Source of the DNA: Adineta steineri
Lineage: Eukaryota > Rotifera > Eurotatoria > Adinetida > Adinetidae
Direction: 5' to 3'
NCBI GenBank assembly: GCA_905250115.1
Contig: CAJNOI010000045.1
Span: 341,841 to 405,840, forward strand
Length of the DNA: 64,000 nt
Position 1 is the stretch's first letter, and each line of letters opens with the position of its first letter. The notes under the pieces are model-generated. The model was not told the origin of the DNA. It did not search any database and saw only the letters and a program-made list of their open reading frames with translations. The position numbers and the translations under genes were made by a program. Below are positions 22,401-33,984 of the stretch, piece by piece.

Positions 22401-23257
22401 TTAAGTACGAAGACGAGCTACTGATGATGATGGAGTATTGTCTGATGATGGATTGTGAACAGTTGAAATTCTATCACCATGTAATAAATTAACAATGGAC
22501 GGATCGGATTTGGCACCTGACAAATTTCAATAAAATATTTCAAATAAAAGAAAAAAGTTCTTTCTACCTCGAATAAATTCAACACGAGATAATCTTCCAT
22601 CATGATCATTATCAAATGATCGAAAAATCTATAAAGACAATACACATCCTGATTTTTATTATTTACAAAAAATATTAATTTTACTTTATTTGTTCTTTTT
22701 TCTGGTGTTGATTCATCTTCGGGCATTTGCATAACAGAACCAACCATTTTATAAATCGACTAGAAAAAATAAATGTTTAATTTTAATTATTTATATATAC
22801 ATATGAATTAATAATACATCAATAATAACAAGCATTTCTTCTCTTGATATATAACCATCACCATTTGTATCATAAAGTCCAAATGCCCAATCTAATTTTT
22901 CTTCTAAACTACCTTTTGCTGTAACACTTAATGCAATAAGAAATTCTCGAAACGAGATTTTTTTATCACGATCAGTATCAAAACGTCGAAAAACATGTTC
23001 AGCAAAAACAGACGAATCACCTGCAGGAAAAAACTGTGCATAAATCTTTTTAAATTCATCCGAAGTTAATTGTCCACTGGGACAATCTTTATGGAAACAT
23101 TTATGCCATTCTTCTACGATAAATCAAAAAAAAATTCTTTTATTTAATTTAGGAAGATTTTTTTTCACATACGAATTTCAGCTTCGGTAAATGTTGTTAA
23201 TCGACGAAAATCATTTAATTCTGTTGGCCGAAGTTTCGTTAAAGGTTTATTTCCCAT
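22401..23257 (-). CDS. Neuronal calcium sensor family EF-hand protein (hippocalcin/NCS-1-like)
   Basis: Five exons (23257-23173, 23113-22818, 22759-22685, 22628-22568 and 22516-22401) encode about 210 residues. The N-terminus [11 protein letters not shown] carries the Gly-2 myristoylation signal of the family. EF-hand 1 is degenerate and keeps the diagnostic CPSG ([18 protein letters not shown]). EF2 ([13 protein letters not shown]), EF3 ([12 protein letters not shown]) and EF4 ([13 protein letters not shown]) have canonical ligands. These proteins act as Ca2+/myristoyl switches at membranes, regulating channels, GPCR kinases or PI4-kinase. The C-terminus is a Ser-rich extension of about 15 residues beyond NCS-1, without the hydrophobic tail of frequenin. 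The gene is divergent from the BRCT gene, with a 260-bp shared upstream region. It is intact. Confidence 0.9.
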
Positions 23258-23518
23258 TATTATATTGTCAAAAGAAAAAACAAAACAGATCGTTTGAAGT
23301 AAACCGCATAGCAATATGTTGATTCTCAAGTTGGCAGGGAACACAAAAAAAAATTCTCTCACAATAACATAGATTGTACTGCACTCTATCTTTTATTTTT
23401 TATTGGTTATAGAATTTAGCCATTGAATATACTTGTTTATTTTCTTTCCTCTATCTCGTTATTTTTATTGTACATATTCGATTAATATTTAAAAGAAAAA
23501 CGTTTTTTAGCATAATCA

Positions 23519-25577
23519 ATGCCCTCATCATCAATAAGAAAGAAGGCAGGATCATCAAATATAACGCGTCCTTCGTTAATTGATACGATGCTTTTAACAA
23601 GTACACCTCTTCGTCGTTCGCCTGCGATTCAATCAACAACAACTTCAACTCGTTCAGCAACGAATTTAACACTTCAACAAATATTTAAAGAGAAAAATCA
23701 AACGTATGAAGATATGCAATTACTTAATTTAACAAAAAATATGAATAAAAAAGACAAAAAATCGACATCAATAAATAAAAATGTTAAACAACGATCGAAA
23801 ACTAGAAAAACTCTTGTTGCTGCTGCTGAAGAAGATGATGATGAAACAGAAAATGATGAAGAAATTCGAACAAGAAAAAAACCAGTTACAAATAAACGAA
23901 AAACAATTCTATCAAAACAACAACAACAACAATTAGAAGAACCTATTTCGAAAAAACTTCGACGAAATGCTGTTTTAGATAATAATAAAAGAATTAAAAA
24001 AACACCTATTGGTAAAATTAAAGATATCCTTTTTAATAATATTATTAAATTGTTTTTTTTATGTTAGGAAAATCTTCAGCTGGAAGTTCAGATGGTTGTA
24101 CAACAGGAGATGAAGAAAATGAAGAAACACGTCTTATTGAACAATCAAAATTATATATTGAAGGACCAGGTAAATTTATTTTTCTATGTTTTTTCTCTTT
24201 TCGAAATCTTTCTCTTTAGGAATTCGACAAAATCATAAAAAAATCAATGAACATAATTCAAAAATTGGTGAAAAAATTCAAAGTCTTCGTTCACATCAAC
24301 CAGCATTACCATCACCGATTCTCTCTCGATCAGCTACTGCAAAACAAGATGTTGTCGTTGCACCAGCTCAGAGTAGTTCACGTAAATTTATTTTCGAATA
24401 ACAAAAAAAAAGTCGATATCTTTTTATATTTTATAGCTGTTAAAATAAAAACAGCATCTCGAATTACATTTGCTCTTCCTGCTCCATCAGCATCACCAAA
24501 TCCAACAAATATTTTCGATTCCACACATCCACCAAGTCCTCAAATGCCACCAACAACAACAGCAACATCAATCGATACACAAACAGATAATTTCTCTCGT
24601 CCAGCATGTCAAGAAAAACAATGTCAAACAGGATCAATTGGATCAACAAATCAAACAATACAAACAGATTCTATTAATCCTGAACTTGTTTCTATTGGTA
24701 TTCAATATCAATCAGATCTCATATCTCAACAACATGTCCTATGTCGAGATTTAACAGTATGTGCTTGTGTCGAACAAATAGTTAAAACACGACAATTTCT
24801 TGTGGATACAAGTACGAAATTTCAATCAGCACCTGTTAGTATTCGATCAACGAAAGTATCAAAACAAACAATGACAGTTGAAGAATCATCACCAACTATT
24901 ATGGTTCTTGCAAAATCTAGTCTCAAAGCTGAACAACAAGTAAATAATAATTTTTTTTTTCGACTAACACAATTATTTATTTCTTATTCTAGATCATATT
25001 TGAACAATTTATTTCTCAATTTAATGTTCGTTATTCAAATACAGTTGATGAAACAACAACTCATTTAATAACTGATTCATTAGACGAGAATACTCCACTT
25101 GTTTGTCCATTGACATTAAAAGTTATACAAGCAACTGCTCGTCATTTACCAATAATTAGTATTCAATGGCTTGTTGCATCAATAACACATCAAATTATTG
25201 TTCCATCACAAATCTATGAAATATTTTTAGGTGATCCAACATATGGTTATCATGGTGGTTTTCTTCGTTCACGTATTCCTCGTTCACAAGGACTTTTTCA
25301 GGGCATTACATTTCTATTAGAATGTCCTGAACAACATGCATGTCCAGCTATTCTAGCTGATAATCGTGCACTTCGTGAACTTATTTATCTTTGTAGTGGA
25401 ACAATAGTTGATGAATTAAATTCTAATCAATCATCAACTATAATTGTATTATGTAATGAAATTAAACAAAAAGATCAATTGTATACAGCTTATGTTAAAC
25501 CTGAATGGTTACTTGCTTCTATAGCACAATACAATCTACAACCATTTCAACAATTTTCCGTCAATTTTACTCCTTAA
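23519..25577 (+). CDS. Tandem-BRCT protein resembling the BRCA1/BARD1 C-terminus
   Basis: Five exons (23519-24011, 24068-24169, 24220-24381, 24437-24939 and 24993-25577) encode about 610 residues. The N-terminal two thirds are basic, Ser/Thr/Gln-rich and disordered, with several K-rich nuclear-signal-like stretches. There is no RING finger. The last about 200 residues form two BRCT repeats. The first includes TTHLITDS, TLKVIQATARHLPIISIQWL; the second begins GLFQGITFLLE and includes ELIYLCSGTIVDEL and VKPEWLLASIAQYNLQP. The linker with the W..S motif and the second-repeat W match BRCA1-type phosphopeptide-binding BRCT pairs. The likely role is the DNA-damage response in the nucleus. PTIP, MDC1 or TopBP1-type proteins are alternatives. 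The downstream NOC2L ATG is only 155 bp away. Confidence 0.75.
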
Positions 25578-25731
25578 TTCTTAATATTTTCTTCTTCTTC
25601 TCCTTTTTTTATCTATGTATATTTCATGTGTGCATACGTCAGATTAATGAAAAGAGTAACATTCATTTATATTTTGAACAGATAAACAACTGTGAATAGA
25701 TGCAAAATCATAAACAGATATATTCTTTTAG

Positions 25732-28700
25732 ATGAAATCACAAACAAAAAAATCAGCAGTGAAGACGAAAAAGTAAATCATATTTTTGTTAGTAAATTTT
25801 GATGTTTATTTTTCAAATAATTTTAGGACAAAAGTGAATGGAGTTTCACCACTCGATCAACATAAACAGGATTTAGCTGATTTAGCAACAGTTGATCCAG
25901 AATTTTACAAATATTTAAAAAAAGAAGATGCTGGTTTACTTAATTTTGATGTTGATGATGCTGATTCAATTCCAGATGATGATCCAGAACAACAACTTCA
26001 TCAGCTACCTGAAGAACTTGAGGAAATGGAACCTCTATCTGATGAAGTACGATTATTTGTTTTTACAGAAAAATGAAAATCTATATAAAATATTTAGGAA
26101 GGTGAAGATGGTGAACCAAAAAGTAAAGAAGAACGACAACAAGTTACAGTTGAAATGATTGAAAAATGGAGTAGTCAACTTCAAGTAAAATTTGATTTAT
26201 TTGATTATAAAAATATTATTTTGAAAATTTTAGAAAACTCAACCAACATTAAATACAATTCGACATATCATACGTGCTTTTGGTTTAGCAGTTCAATCTG
26301 CTTATGGTAGTGCTGATATAACATCGGATTCAAAGGATAAAAAAAAGAAAAAGAAACAAATAAAAACTGGTGCAATCGATGATCCTGAATGTATGAATTT
26401 TGTTTTATTTTTTCTTTTTGAAAATTTAATTTCTTATTTTTAGCATTTAATGCAATTGTTCGTGTATGTCTTAAACAATTATTACCAGCTATTTATAAAT
26501 TTCTTCGTATAAAAATTGTTACGACAAGTAAATTAAAACCAGAAACAAGTGCAAATTGGAAATATATTGAAAATGTTATGAAAAAATATTTACTTAATTT
26601 TACACGAGTTTGTTTTTTTCTTCTTACAAATATTTTATATTTTCTTAAATTAAAAATTTAGCTCATATCGATGATTAATGTTCCAGTTACATTGAATATT
26701 CTTCTTCGTCATGTTCGTTCGTTAATTCCATTTGTTATTGTTTTACCAAATTCACGTCAAGCACTTGTTAAAGTAAATTAAAATATAGGAAAAAGATTTT
26801 TTCTATGGTTTTTTTTTAGGAATTAATTAATATATGGTCAACAGCATCAGATGAACGTAGTCGTGTTATTGCTTTTGTTTGTTTATTTCATTTGATACGT
26901 GAACATCGAAAAGAAATGATGGGCGTTGTTTTAAGAGTAAATTTATTTATTATGATTTTAAATATATAATTTTTAATTTTTGTAAATAGAAAATGTATTT
27001 GGATTATTTAAAAAATTGCAAATTTACATCACCAACAACACTTCCATTAATTAATTTTATGCAACGATCTTTAGTTGAACTTTATTCACTTGATCCAACA
27101 GTTACATATCAACATGGTTTTGTCTTTCTTCGACAACTTGCCGTTCATTTACGTACAGCTATTCAAACAAAAAAAGCAGTAAATAGAAAAGTTTTATTTT
27201 ATAAAAAAAATAATATCGATTTATAGGAAAATATTCAAGGTGTTTATAATTGGCAATTTATTCATGCATTAAGTTTATGGACAAATATTATCGGATTATT
27301 ACACAATAATAAAGAAAAATTAATTCAACAACTTGTTCATCCACTTACAGAGCTTATTGTTGGTACTATTAGGTATGATTTAATAGCGGGTCTAGGATTT
27401 TGGAAGGGAACGGCGATTTCTGAGTAGGCGAGGGGCGGTTTTGGCTAAAAACTATTTTTTCGTTCATTTTTGCTGTAAAAAATCAAAAACAATTTCTGAA
27501 GGGTGGGAGAACCGCCCCTATCGCCCACCCCTAAATCCGCCACTGGTACGATTAGGATATTGAAAGATATTTTCAACTGATGTAAAACTATAAATGAGAT
27601 CTTAAATCTGTGTTTATCTCACATAAATAGATTAATACCAACAGCTCGTTATTATCCATTACGATTTCATTGTATTCGTCTTCTAATAAAATTGACTGAA
27701 TTAACAACTGTATTTGTTCCTGTCTTACCATTTTTACTTGAAATGTTTGATATAACTGATTTTAATAAACGTCATAAGACAGCAAGTCTTAAAGCGCAAT
27801 ATATTAATTTTGATACATCATTAAAATTAACAAAATTACAAATGGATGATCGAGCATATAAGGTTTGTTTATTAATAAATTTTTGTCGTGTATAAAAATT
27901 AATTTTGTTTAGGATGGTTTAATGGATCAATTTTATGAACTTGCTATGCTTTATCTTGTTCATTATGCTCATCATGTTACATTTCCTGAACTTGTTTATC
28001 CATTAATATTAAAATGTAAAAAATTTATTAAAATATGCAAAGTACAAAATTTTGTCAAAGTTATCCGTGGTTTATTAGAAAAAGTACAGGAAAATGTTAA
28101 ATTAATTGAAGAACGACGACAAAAAACAGGTTTAAATGTTAAAGATGCCAAACAAATGGTAAAGAAAAAACGAAATTTTGTTCTTAAGATAATTTTTTAT
28201 TAAAATAAATAGAATGCCTGGCTTGAACAAAGTCAACAAAAATCAACATCTAGTCCACTTGTTGTGCATTTTGGACGATATAAATCAATGCGACAACGTG
28301 AAGTTTTAGAAGATATTGCTCAAAAGGAAAAAGTTAGTTATTGAATTCTAAAATGATAAATATTTATTTTTGTTTTTTTCATAGATTTCACAATCAGGTC
28401 GATCATCATTACCAGATTTAATTCGACCAGATCGGCAAGTAGCTGGTAAACAGAATTTCAAATCAATGATGGAAAAAGATTTGAGCGATAATGAAGAAGA
28501 ACAAGAAGAACTTTTTCAAATTAAAACGAAAAGAAAACATGATGAAATTGAAGAGAATCAAGAAGAGGAAGAACAAGATGACGAAGAAGAGGATGAAATG
28601 GAACAAGAAGAAGAAGATGATACCGATGAAGATGATGAGGATGATGATGAAGACGTATTACCAAGTCCACCAAAGAAAAAGTAAGCAATTATTTATTTAA

Positions 28701-28854
28701 AAAAATAATTCTAATGAATATTTTTAGACGTCATGCAAAAATGAGTAATGGTAAATCATCAACTTCGAATGCCGATGAATTTCTTTCTATTGTTAAAAAG
28801 AAATTTGATCGTCGAAAAGATCGTGTTAAAGATTTGTCAGTTGATGATTTCTAA
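25732..28854 (+). CDS. NOC2L: Nucleolar complex protein 2 homologue
   Basis: About thirteen exons with mostly 45-60 bp introns encode roughly 730 residues. The start MKSQTKKSAVKTKK lies directly after TTCTTTTAG, an acceptor-like site. Conserved Noc2 blocks are clear: DPEFYKYLKKED, LISMINVPVTLNILLRHVRSL, RSRVIAFVCLFHLIREH, YNWQFIHALSLWTNII, LIPTARYYPLRFHCIRLL, KAQYINFDTSLKLTKLQ, YELAMLYLVHYAHHVTFPEL and VHFGRYKSMRQREVLEDIAQ. Noc2 forms complexes with Noc1 and Noc3 in 60S ribosome assembly and export. An Asp/Glu-rich region (about 28490-28670) precedes a basic tail ending VKDLSVDDF. One intron (27373-27630) is enlarged by a hAT-type MITE. The gene looks functional and is followed 84 bp later by the NDUFS5-like gene. 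Confidence 0.92.
27381..27545. mobile_element. 165-bp hAT-type MITE in a NOC2L intron
   Basis: The ends TAATAGCGGGTCTAGG and (mirrored) CAGTGGCGGATTTAGG match at 11 of 16 positions. The target duplication is GTATGATT (27373-27380) and GTACGATT (27546-27553), 7 of 8. The interior is GC-richer than the surroundings (GGGGCGG and CCGCCCC arms) and can fold on itself. The element has duplicated the first eight bases of the intron, including its GT. Confidence 0.8.
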
Positions 28855-28938
28855 TAAAAAAATAAAAAAATATCTTTCAGAGAAAGTTCTCTGAATGTTA
28901 ACTGTTTTTGTTAACTTGTTTCAGATAGTTCTATTAGA
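28855..28938 (+). promoter_or_regulatory. Short intercistronic spacer with an acceptor-like site (possible trans-splicing)
   Basis: Only 84 bp separate the NOC2L stop from the next ATG. The spacer ends TTGTTAACTTGTTTCAG followed 15 bases later by the ATG, a pyrimidine-rich 3' splice site with no donor nearby. Spliced-leader trans-splicing is known in bdelloids, so this may be where the downstream mRNA receives its leader. Confidence 0.5.
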
Positions 28939-29723
28939 ATGGTCGAAGATTCGAAAGAAGATAAGAAGAAGGAGTCAAAAACTCCTCTTCTATCTGCTAA
29001 TCTTTCCTATCCAACTCGGCCATATGTTGCTCAAATGCCTGCATTAATACGCCTAATTGGTCATTATACAGATTCTGGTCGATCAATGCCACACGCTGGT
29101 TCACCAGAAGCAGAAACAGCTTTTCGTAGTCATCAAGAAGATGAACAAGAACAACAACTTGTTTATAATCAAGATACTCAACCTATTGAAGTAATTAATC
29201 CATTTGTTCGTTGGCATCGACGTTGGTATCGAAGTAAAGGTGTTGATCCATCACCAACTGTTGGTGTTTATTATACACCATTTAATATGGCTCTTGAACC
29301 TTGGGCTATGGGTATAGGTGATCATGGATGTGGTAAAATATTTAAACAATATAGAATGTGCACTCATATGGTATATCTTTAAGAATATTATTAATATTAC
29401 TAATAAAAAAAATATTCTAATATAGATGCCAAGTTCTCATCGATATCTATGTCAAGATGAAAAAGATGATGTTCGAGAATGTATGCTTGCTGAAAAACGA
29501 GTAAATAGATTTAATATTTAATTAAACTAAATAATAAAGTTAATGTTATTATAGATCTTACGTCATCAATTTATGTATCAACATCGGTAAATATTTTTAT
29601 TTTCTATTCAATGTATGAAATGAATTCTTCCTTTTTTCTTTTAGTGTTAAGAAAAATTTACCATTTCCTGAAGATCCATTGATTGATGGTTATAATTGGC
29701 CTTCATTCAAATATTTAAATTGA
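28939..29723 (+). CDS. NDUFS5: Complex I subunit NDUFS5-like, twin Cx9C protein with an N-terminal extension
   Basis: Four exons (28939-29370, 29426-29500, 29555-29586 and 29645-29723) encode about 205 residues. The second half has the twin Cx9C spacing of the 15-kDa subunit: CGKIFKQYRMC then CQDEKDDVREC, followed by MLAEKRILRHQFMYQ. This parallels the CHAFEKEWIEC and CKIEYDDFVEC of human NDUFS5. Twin Cx9C proteins are oxidised in the mitochondrial intermembrane space by Mia40, and NDUFS5 sits on the intermembrane side of complex I. The N-terminal 130 residues (PFVRWHRRWYRSKGVDPSP, FNMALEPWAMGIG) have no counterpart in human NDUFS5, so another CHCH-domain complex I subunit remains possible. 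Confidence 0.65.
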
Positions 29724-30537
29724 ATCAGTATTCTTTCATCCCTTCCGCTTTCATCGATTGTCCTCAGTGTGTATCTAGTTTTTTTTCTTTCATTAAATAA
29801 ACTAAAGAGATCCTTCACGTTTGATAGATATTCGTATGATGATGGATCTTATTTTATTTAGATAGAATAACTCTATCTTTAATATTTATATCAATATAGT
29901 TTTAATTCCAATGTTTATTCTTTCATATATCAGCAACAGATTATTTTCAGACAAGATGAAAAATTGATTTTATTAAATTCATCAAATTCATAATCAAGAT
30001 GAATATAAATGAAAAAGAAGAATCTAGTCGGATTTCACTAGATCCGATATTGAAAATTAACGAAATAATGATGGTATCTAACAATAAGATTCGACAGAAT
30101 GAGTTTGACCTGGAAAGGTATGCAGCTCTATGAAAATCGTAGATGATGTTGATATAGGCTCTGCTCAATCAAGATATAAACATCAAAGGAAAAAGTTAAA
30201 CTAGTAGATCAGCAAATGGAGAACTCGTTCAATAACTTTTTCCGCACGCACATATTAGCAGATCCGAAGTCGAAAATTCATAACTTGCAAAATATTTCAT
30301 CTATAATTTCAAGTCTTTTAGGTATAGCCAAAAAAAAAGAGTGAATATAAAAATTTCTCTTCCTATAACGATATATTCACATTGACATAAACATCGTATT
30401 TTAGAGTTTGCAAAACAATTTTAATTATGTTTTAAATATCCTTCTTGTTGATTTTATTTAGTAACGAAAACAACGCGAGAGAGAAAGATAGAAAGAAAGC
30501 ACGTAAAACTTGTTGCTAGTATTAGGCAAATTTTTGT
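29724..30537. other. Intergenic between convergent NDUFS5-like and RPL31 genes
   Basis: The stretch is AT-rich. AATAAA-like words at 29796 (plus) may serve the upstream gene. I see no gene. Confidence 0.5.
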
Positions 30538-31076
30538 TTACTCGTTGTCAACATTGGCTGTAAGTAATCCTAAACAAAAACAATTAAACACATTGATAGA
30601 AATAACTGAAAAGTAAATACAAACCTTTGAATGATGGTACTCGGACAAATGTAACCAATGTATAAAGTTTATGTGGTGAATCTTCATCTTCATTACGTTG
30701 TCGAGCTAAACGGACTCGAACACGGTATGGAACATGACTAAATAAATACATTGATTTATTCATAAAATAAATAAATGAACTAACTTAATTCCTTGAGACC
30801 AAATTTCCTTGTTTAATTTTGAATCAATACGAACATCAGGTGTTTTCATCATTTTTTCAGCGAATTTTTTTAATTCTTTAACTGCACGTGGTGCACGTTT
30901 TTTAAATGCTCTATTTGAAAATCGAAATTAAATTATTTATGTAATAGTTTTATGTTAACTTACACGCCATGTAATCGTTTATGTAAATTGACACTATATT
31001 CACGAGTGACAACTTCATTTGTAATTTGTTTTTTACTGCTGCCACTTTCACCTTTCTTTGTTTTAGTATTTACCAT
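30538..31076 (-). CDS. RPL31: 60S ribosomal protein L31 (eL31)
   Basis: Four exons (31076-30964, 30910-30785, 30737-30625 and 30563-30538) encode about 126 residues. The match to animal eL31 is nearly continuous: [82 protein letters not shown] and TANVDNE. eL31 lies at the peptide exit tunnel rim of the large subunit and contacts nascent-chain factors. The last exon has only eight codons and keeps frame. It is intact. Confidence 0.95.
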
Positions 31077-31449
31077 GATTGATTAGATATTTAATCTAAA
31101 AGAAAAAAACATAAATATTTCTAAACTATTCATCAAAATAAGCACAATAGATGAGAAAGTGAGATGAAACAAGTAAAGATTCTTGTGATAGGCTGATTGT
31201 ACGGTCAAATCCTTATTGAAAAAAAAAGAAAACGTTTCGATGTCCCTCAATCGTAGCTGAATGGCTGGTTATGACATCTTCCGGAAAAGATTTACATATC
31301 TACATATAAAGATTGAATAATAAATTTTGTGTTATCTTCCATGAAAATATATTTCATACTCTTAGAATTCATCAGTTATTTATGACAAAACGAATTCAGA
31401 ATAGACTGATATCTTTATTTTGTTTATTAATAGTAAACAAATCAGAATA

Positions 31450-32002
31450 TCATATAAAAACATTTAATCTTGTTCATTAAAATTTAATAATCATAAATTT
31501 ATTTTTGTATTTGTTGTTTTATTCATGAATATTTGAATTATGAATAAACAGATAATAAATGATAAACAAATCATGAAATATTGTTGATCAATTTGTTTGA
31601 AAAAGAATATCCAAAACAAAATTAATATTAATAATAAACTAATCAATAGAAGTAATTTTTTAAAATATTCTGCTTTAGAATATGTTAATAACTCATTTGG
31701 AATCTTTGCAGATATTCTCCATTTTTCCCAAGTTAATTCTTGACATAAAGAAAGTTCACTTTTCATTTCGAATGATAATGACTCAGTTCTTGATAACCAT
31801 TCAGTTGTTATTTGATCAACCTTAATAATATGTGAATAGACAATAATTGTCTTATTTGTTTCTTGTTATTATTTCTGATTTCCATCAAATATTATTTGAA
31901 GAATAAGTAAATGATGCATCAGAAATATTCTTATTCTTATCTAATGATGAAATAAATGTTGGCGATTTTATAGATGAATGTAACCAAATTGGTTTAAATG
32001 AA
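31450..32002 (-). pseudogene. Partial, broken copy of the secernin gene (3' end only)
   Basis: This stretch closely repeats 34395-35115: the last exon (MKSELSLCQELTWEKWRIS, frame 31491-31766) with its membrane tail, and the end of the preceding exon (SSLDKNKNIS.ASFTYSSNNI). About 170 bp around the end of the preceding exon and the intron are deleted. A stop follows SSNNI, and the first 300 codons are missing. Similarity ends sharply near 32002 at GGTTTAAAT. The high identity points to a recent tandem duplication, later separated by a LINE. Confidence 0.8.
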
Positions 32003-32197
32003 CCGTCTATTCTCGACGATTTATTCGTCAAATCAAATTTAACTCGACTGATTTTTTTCAGTCTGTCCGGAGCCTTTGTCAAAAAATAAAATAATATTCT
32101 TCCGTAACTTCATTGTACGATACATAGATGTGACCTTTCTCTTAATACGTTCAATCATTCTGTTGTTCACTGGTGTCAACAAGGAATATATATATGA

Positions 32198-33262
32198 ATG
32201 TTTTTTTTGTTACCGCTTTATTTGTGTAACATTCTTGAGTGCTTACACTTTTTAAATACGATTTATAAAATACAGCGGAAAAAGGACACAAACCACAACA
32301 ACAGAAAAGAGCACACTAAGGGGTAACAAAAGTGAGGGATCAAAAAAGGTTAGAAACCTTGTACAACCAACAGAATGACGCGCACAGGGATATGATAGAC
32401 AAAATAGGGAGGAAAGTACACAACACAACCTCTTGAACGAACCTATAGCCGATGCGAGGTAGAGGGGTGGGGTGAGCGTGACAACGAGCGGTCCTAACTA
32501 CGCACGATCACTATTTACTTAAAAAATCAAGCCACAATAGCAGCTGCGATTGGTGCCTGATTTTCATGTTTTTCACTCTTTTCATACTTGCGTAGCGTCC
32601 TATTCCTACTACTCCCTCTCTATTAAAAGTATCTGTTAGGGGGGTTCGTCTCTCTTCTTTCTCTCTCTTCTTTCTTCTATTTTTCTCTTTTCTCGATATA
32701 AATATGTGTGTATATGTGTATGTTAGGGGTGACTTTCTCCTTTTGAAAATAAATATCTGCAAGCTCGTCTAAGCGAGCTAACAGTATCCCAGAAGAATAT
32801 ATCTTCTAGGAAGAGAGAGGTACCAAGATCTGTTGAGTAGAGATTTTTCAATCTCTTCTCTATATATCTTTTGACGTAGCTATCTAGGAGGACTTCTCCA
32901 GTCAGTTCGAAGAGATCTTTCTCACTTACAAAAGGGGCGCGATGGATCAATCTTAAGGCTACACGATGTTTCCTACGGTGAGATTCTTGTTGCGTTTTGA
33001 GAAGGAGAGGGAAAAAACCATGCTAAATGAGGGAAAACGTAGGCGAAGAAGCATCTTCTGAGTACTTCCTTGGCTATGGTACGATCCGATCTTAACCATT
33101 TCAGTTTGTTCGAGGCGGTCTGGGTCTTCTCAAGGCATGTGTTGACTGTCGCGTGTAGAGAGAGCTTGTCAGTCAGAGTATAACCAAGATACTTGAAGGA
33201 TCTGACAATCTCCAATCTCTGTCCTGACATAAAAACGTTTACAATGGGCCTTCTGATCTGGG
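32198..33262 (-). mobile_element. 5'-truncated LINE (non-LTR retrotransposon), RT C-terminus and 3' UTR
   Basis: On the minus strand the visible product begins at the end of the reverse transcriptase: IVRSFKYLGYTLTDKLSLHA, ASNKLKWLRS, EVLRRCFFAYVFPHLAWF. It continues LRLIHRAPFVSEKDLFELTG, YVKRYIEKRLKNLYSTDLG and ends with VKNMKIRHQSQLLLWLDF. Two changes of frame (near 32985 and 32750) break it. The 3' end has AATAAA followed by a run of eight A at about 32198-32205, so it is oriented right to left. Flanking CATTC on both sides is a possible short target duplication. The FKYLG motif suits the CR1/Jockey/R1 part of the LINE tree, but I cannot fix the clade. It is dead on arrival because it lacks the endonuclease and most of the RT. 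Confidence 0.8.
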
Positions 33263-33525
33263 AATGAAAAACTTGACCGATATATTTGCTTATATTAATC
33301 GGCTGCTTTCATTGCTTCGAGTATTGTGTAATTTTCATACACACTTTCGTATTGGGCTTCAGATAATTGTGAATCGTTTAATTGATGTTGAGCTTTTTTC
33401 TAGACGCTGTTCAATATTACGTATGCAGAAGATGCTACTGGTTACCTAACAAAAAACAAATCTTTTAATATGATTCTATTTGAACTCTTACTTCCTCTTC
33501 GTAGTCATCCTTTAATTCCATGTTT
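33263..33525 (-). pseudogene. Possible small gene fragment beside the LINE
   Basis: The minus strand has an ATG at 33523 (MELKDDYEEE), a possible donor, and then IFCIRNIEQRLEKSSTSIKR in a second exon before stops. The exon pair resembles the start of a short coiled-coil protein, but the rest is lost where the LINE begins. I do not recognise it, and it may be chance. Confidence 0.25.
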
Positions 33526-33699
33526 TACTAATCTAAGAATAAACATATAAATAAATTATAATTTAAGAGAAACGAATCATTACCGAATCAATCAAGACGT
33601 TTGTGTTATCGGAGTGTATATAAAAGAAACTGAAAGGCAAAAACTAGTTAATTTATAAAAGAAATATCTATCGAGGGATTGATATCACGATAGTTATCA

Positions 33700-33984
33700 C
33701 ATCCCAGGTCGAATAATCCGGCGCGGAAACGGCCGGTTACGTGGTATTCCGAAGATTTCATGGAAGCAGCAATCCTGTTGAACGGATCCAGTGACTGGAT
33801 TTATCTGGTTTGAGCCGGAACCGACAGGACCATGTCAAAACCGGCAACCAGATACGGTTACCTCACTTTGCCATCGGATTCCTGGCATTTTCCGAGCGGG
33901 TTCCGCCCAGAAATGGCAAGTTTCCTCGGGGATTTTGCCGAAAATTCACGGAATCCTGCTTCAGGAACCATCGTCCTGGGTATG
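33700..33984. mobile_element. GC-rich foldback repeat, 285 bp, with CCCAGGTCGA-type inverted ends
   Basis: The left end CATCCCAGGTCGAATAATCC mirrors the right end CATCGTCCTGGGTATG (12 of 13 bases inward). GC content is far above the surroundings. A second, left-end-only copy lies at 52673-52766, about 80% identical over 86 bp. I cannot find a clear target duplication. No protein is encoded, and the ORFs at 33791-34115 are incidental. Confidence 0.6.

Noticed and set aside
23165-23362. 65-codon minus reading that extends the calcium sensor upstream with a hydrophobic leader
   Set aside because: The leader destroys the Gly-2 myristoylation start (MGNKPLTKL), which is conserved in the family.
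33703-33725. AGGTCGAATAATCC, at first sight like a tRNA T-loop (GGTTCGAATCC)
   Set aside because: No acceptor or anticodon stem can be drawn around it, and a second copy shows that it is the end of a repeat.
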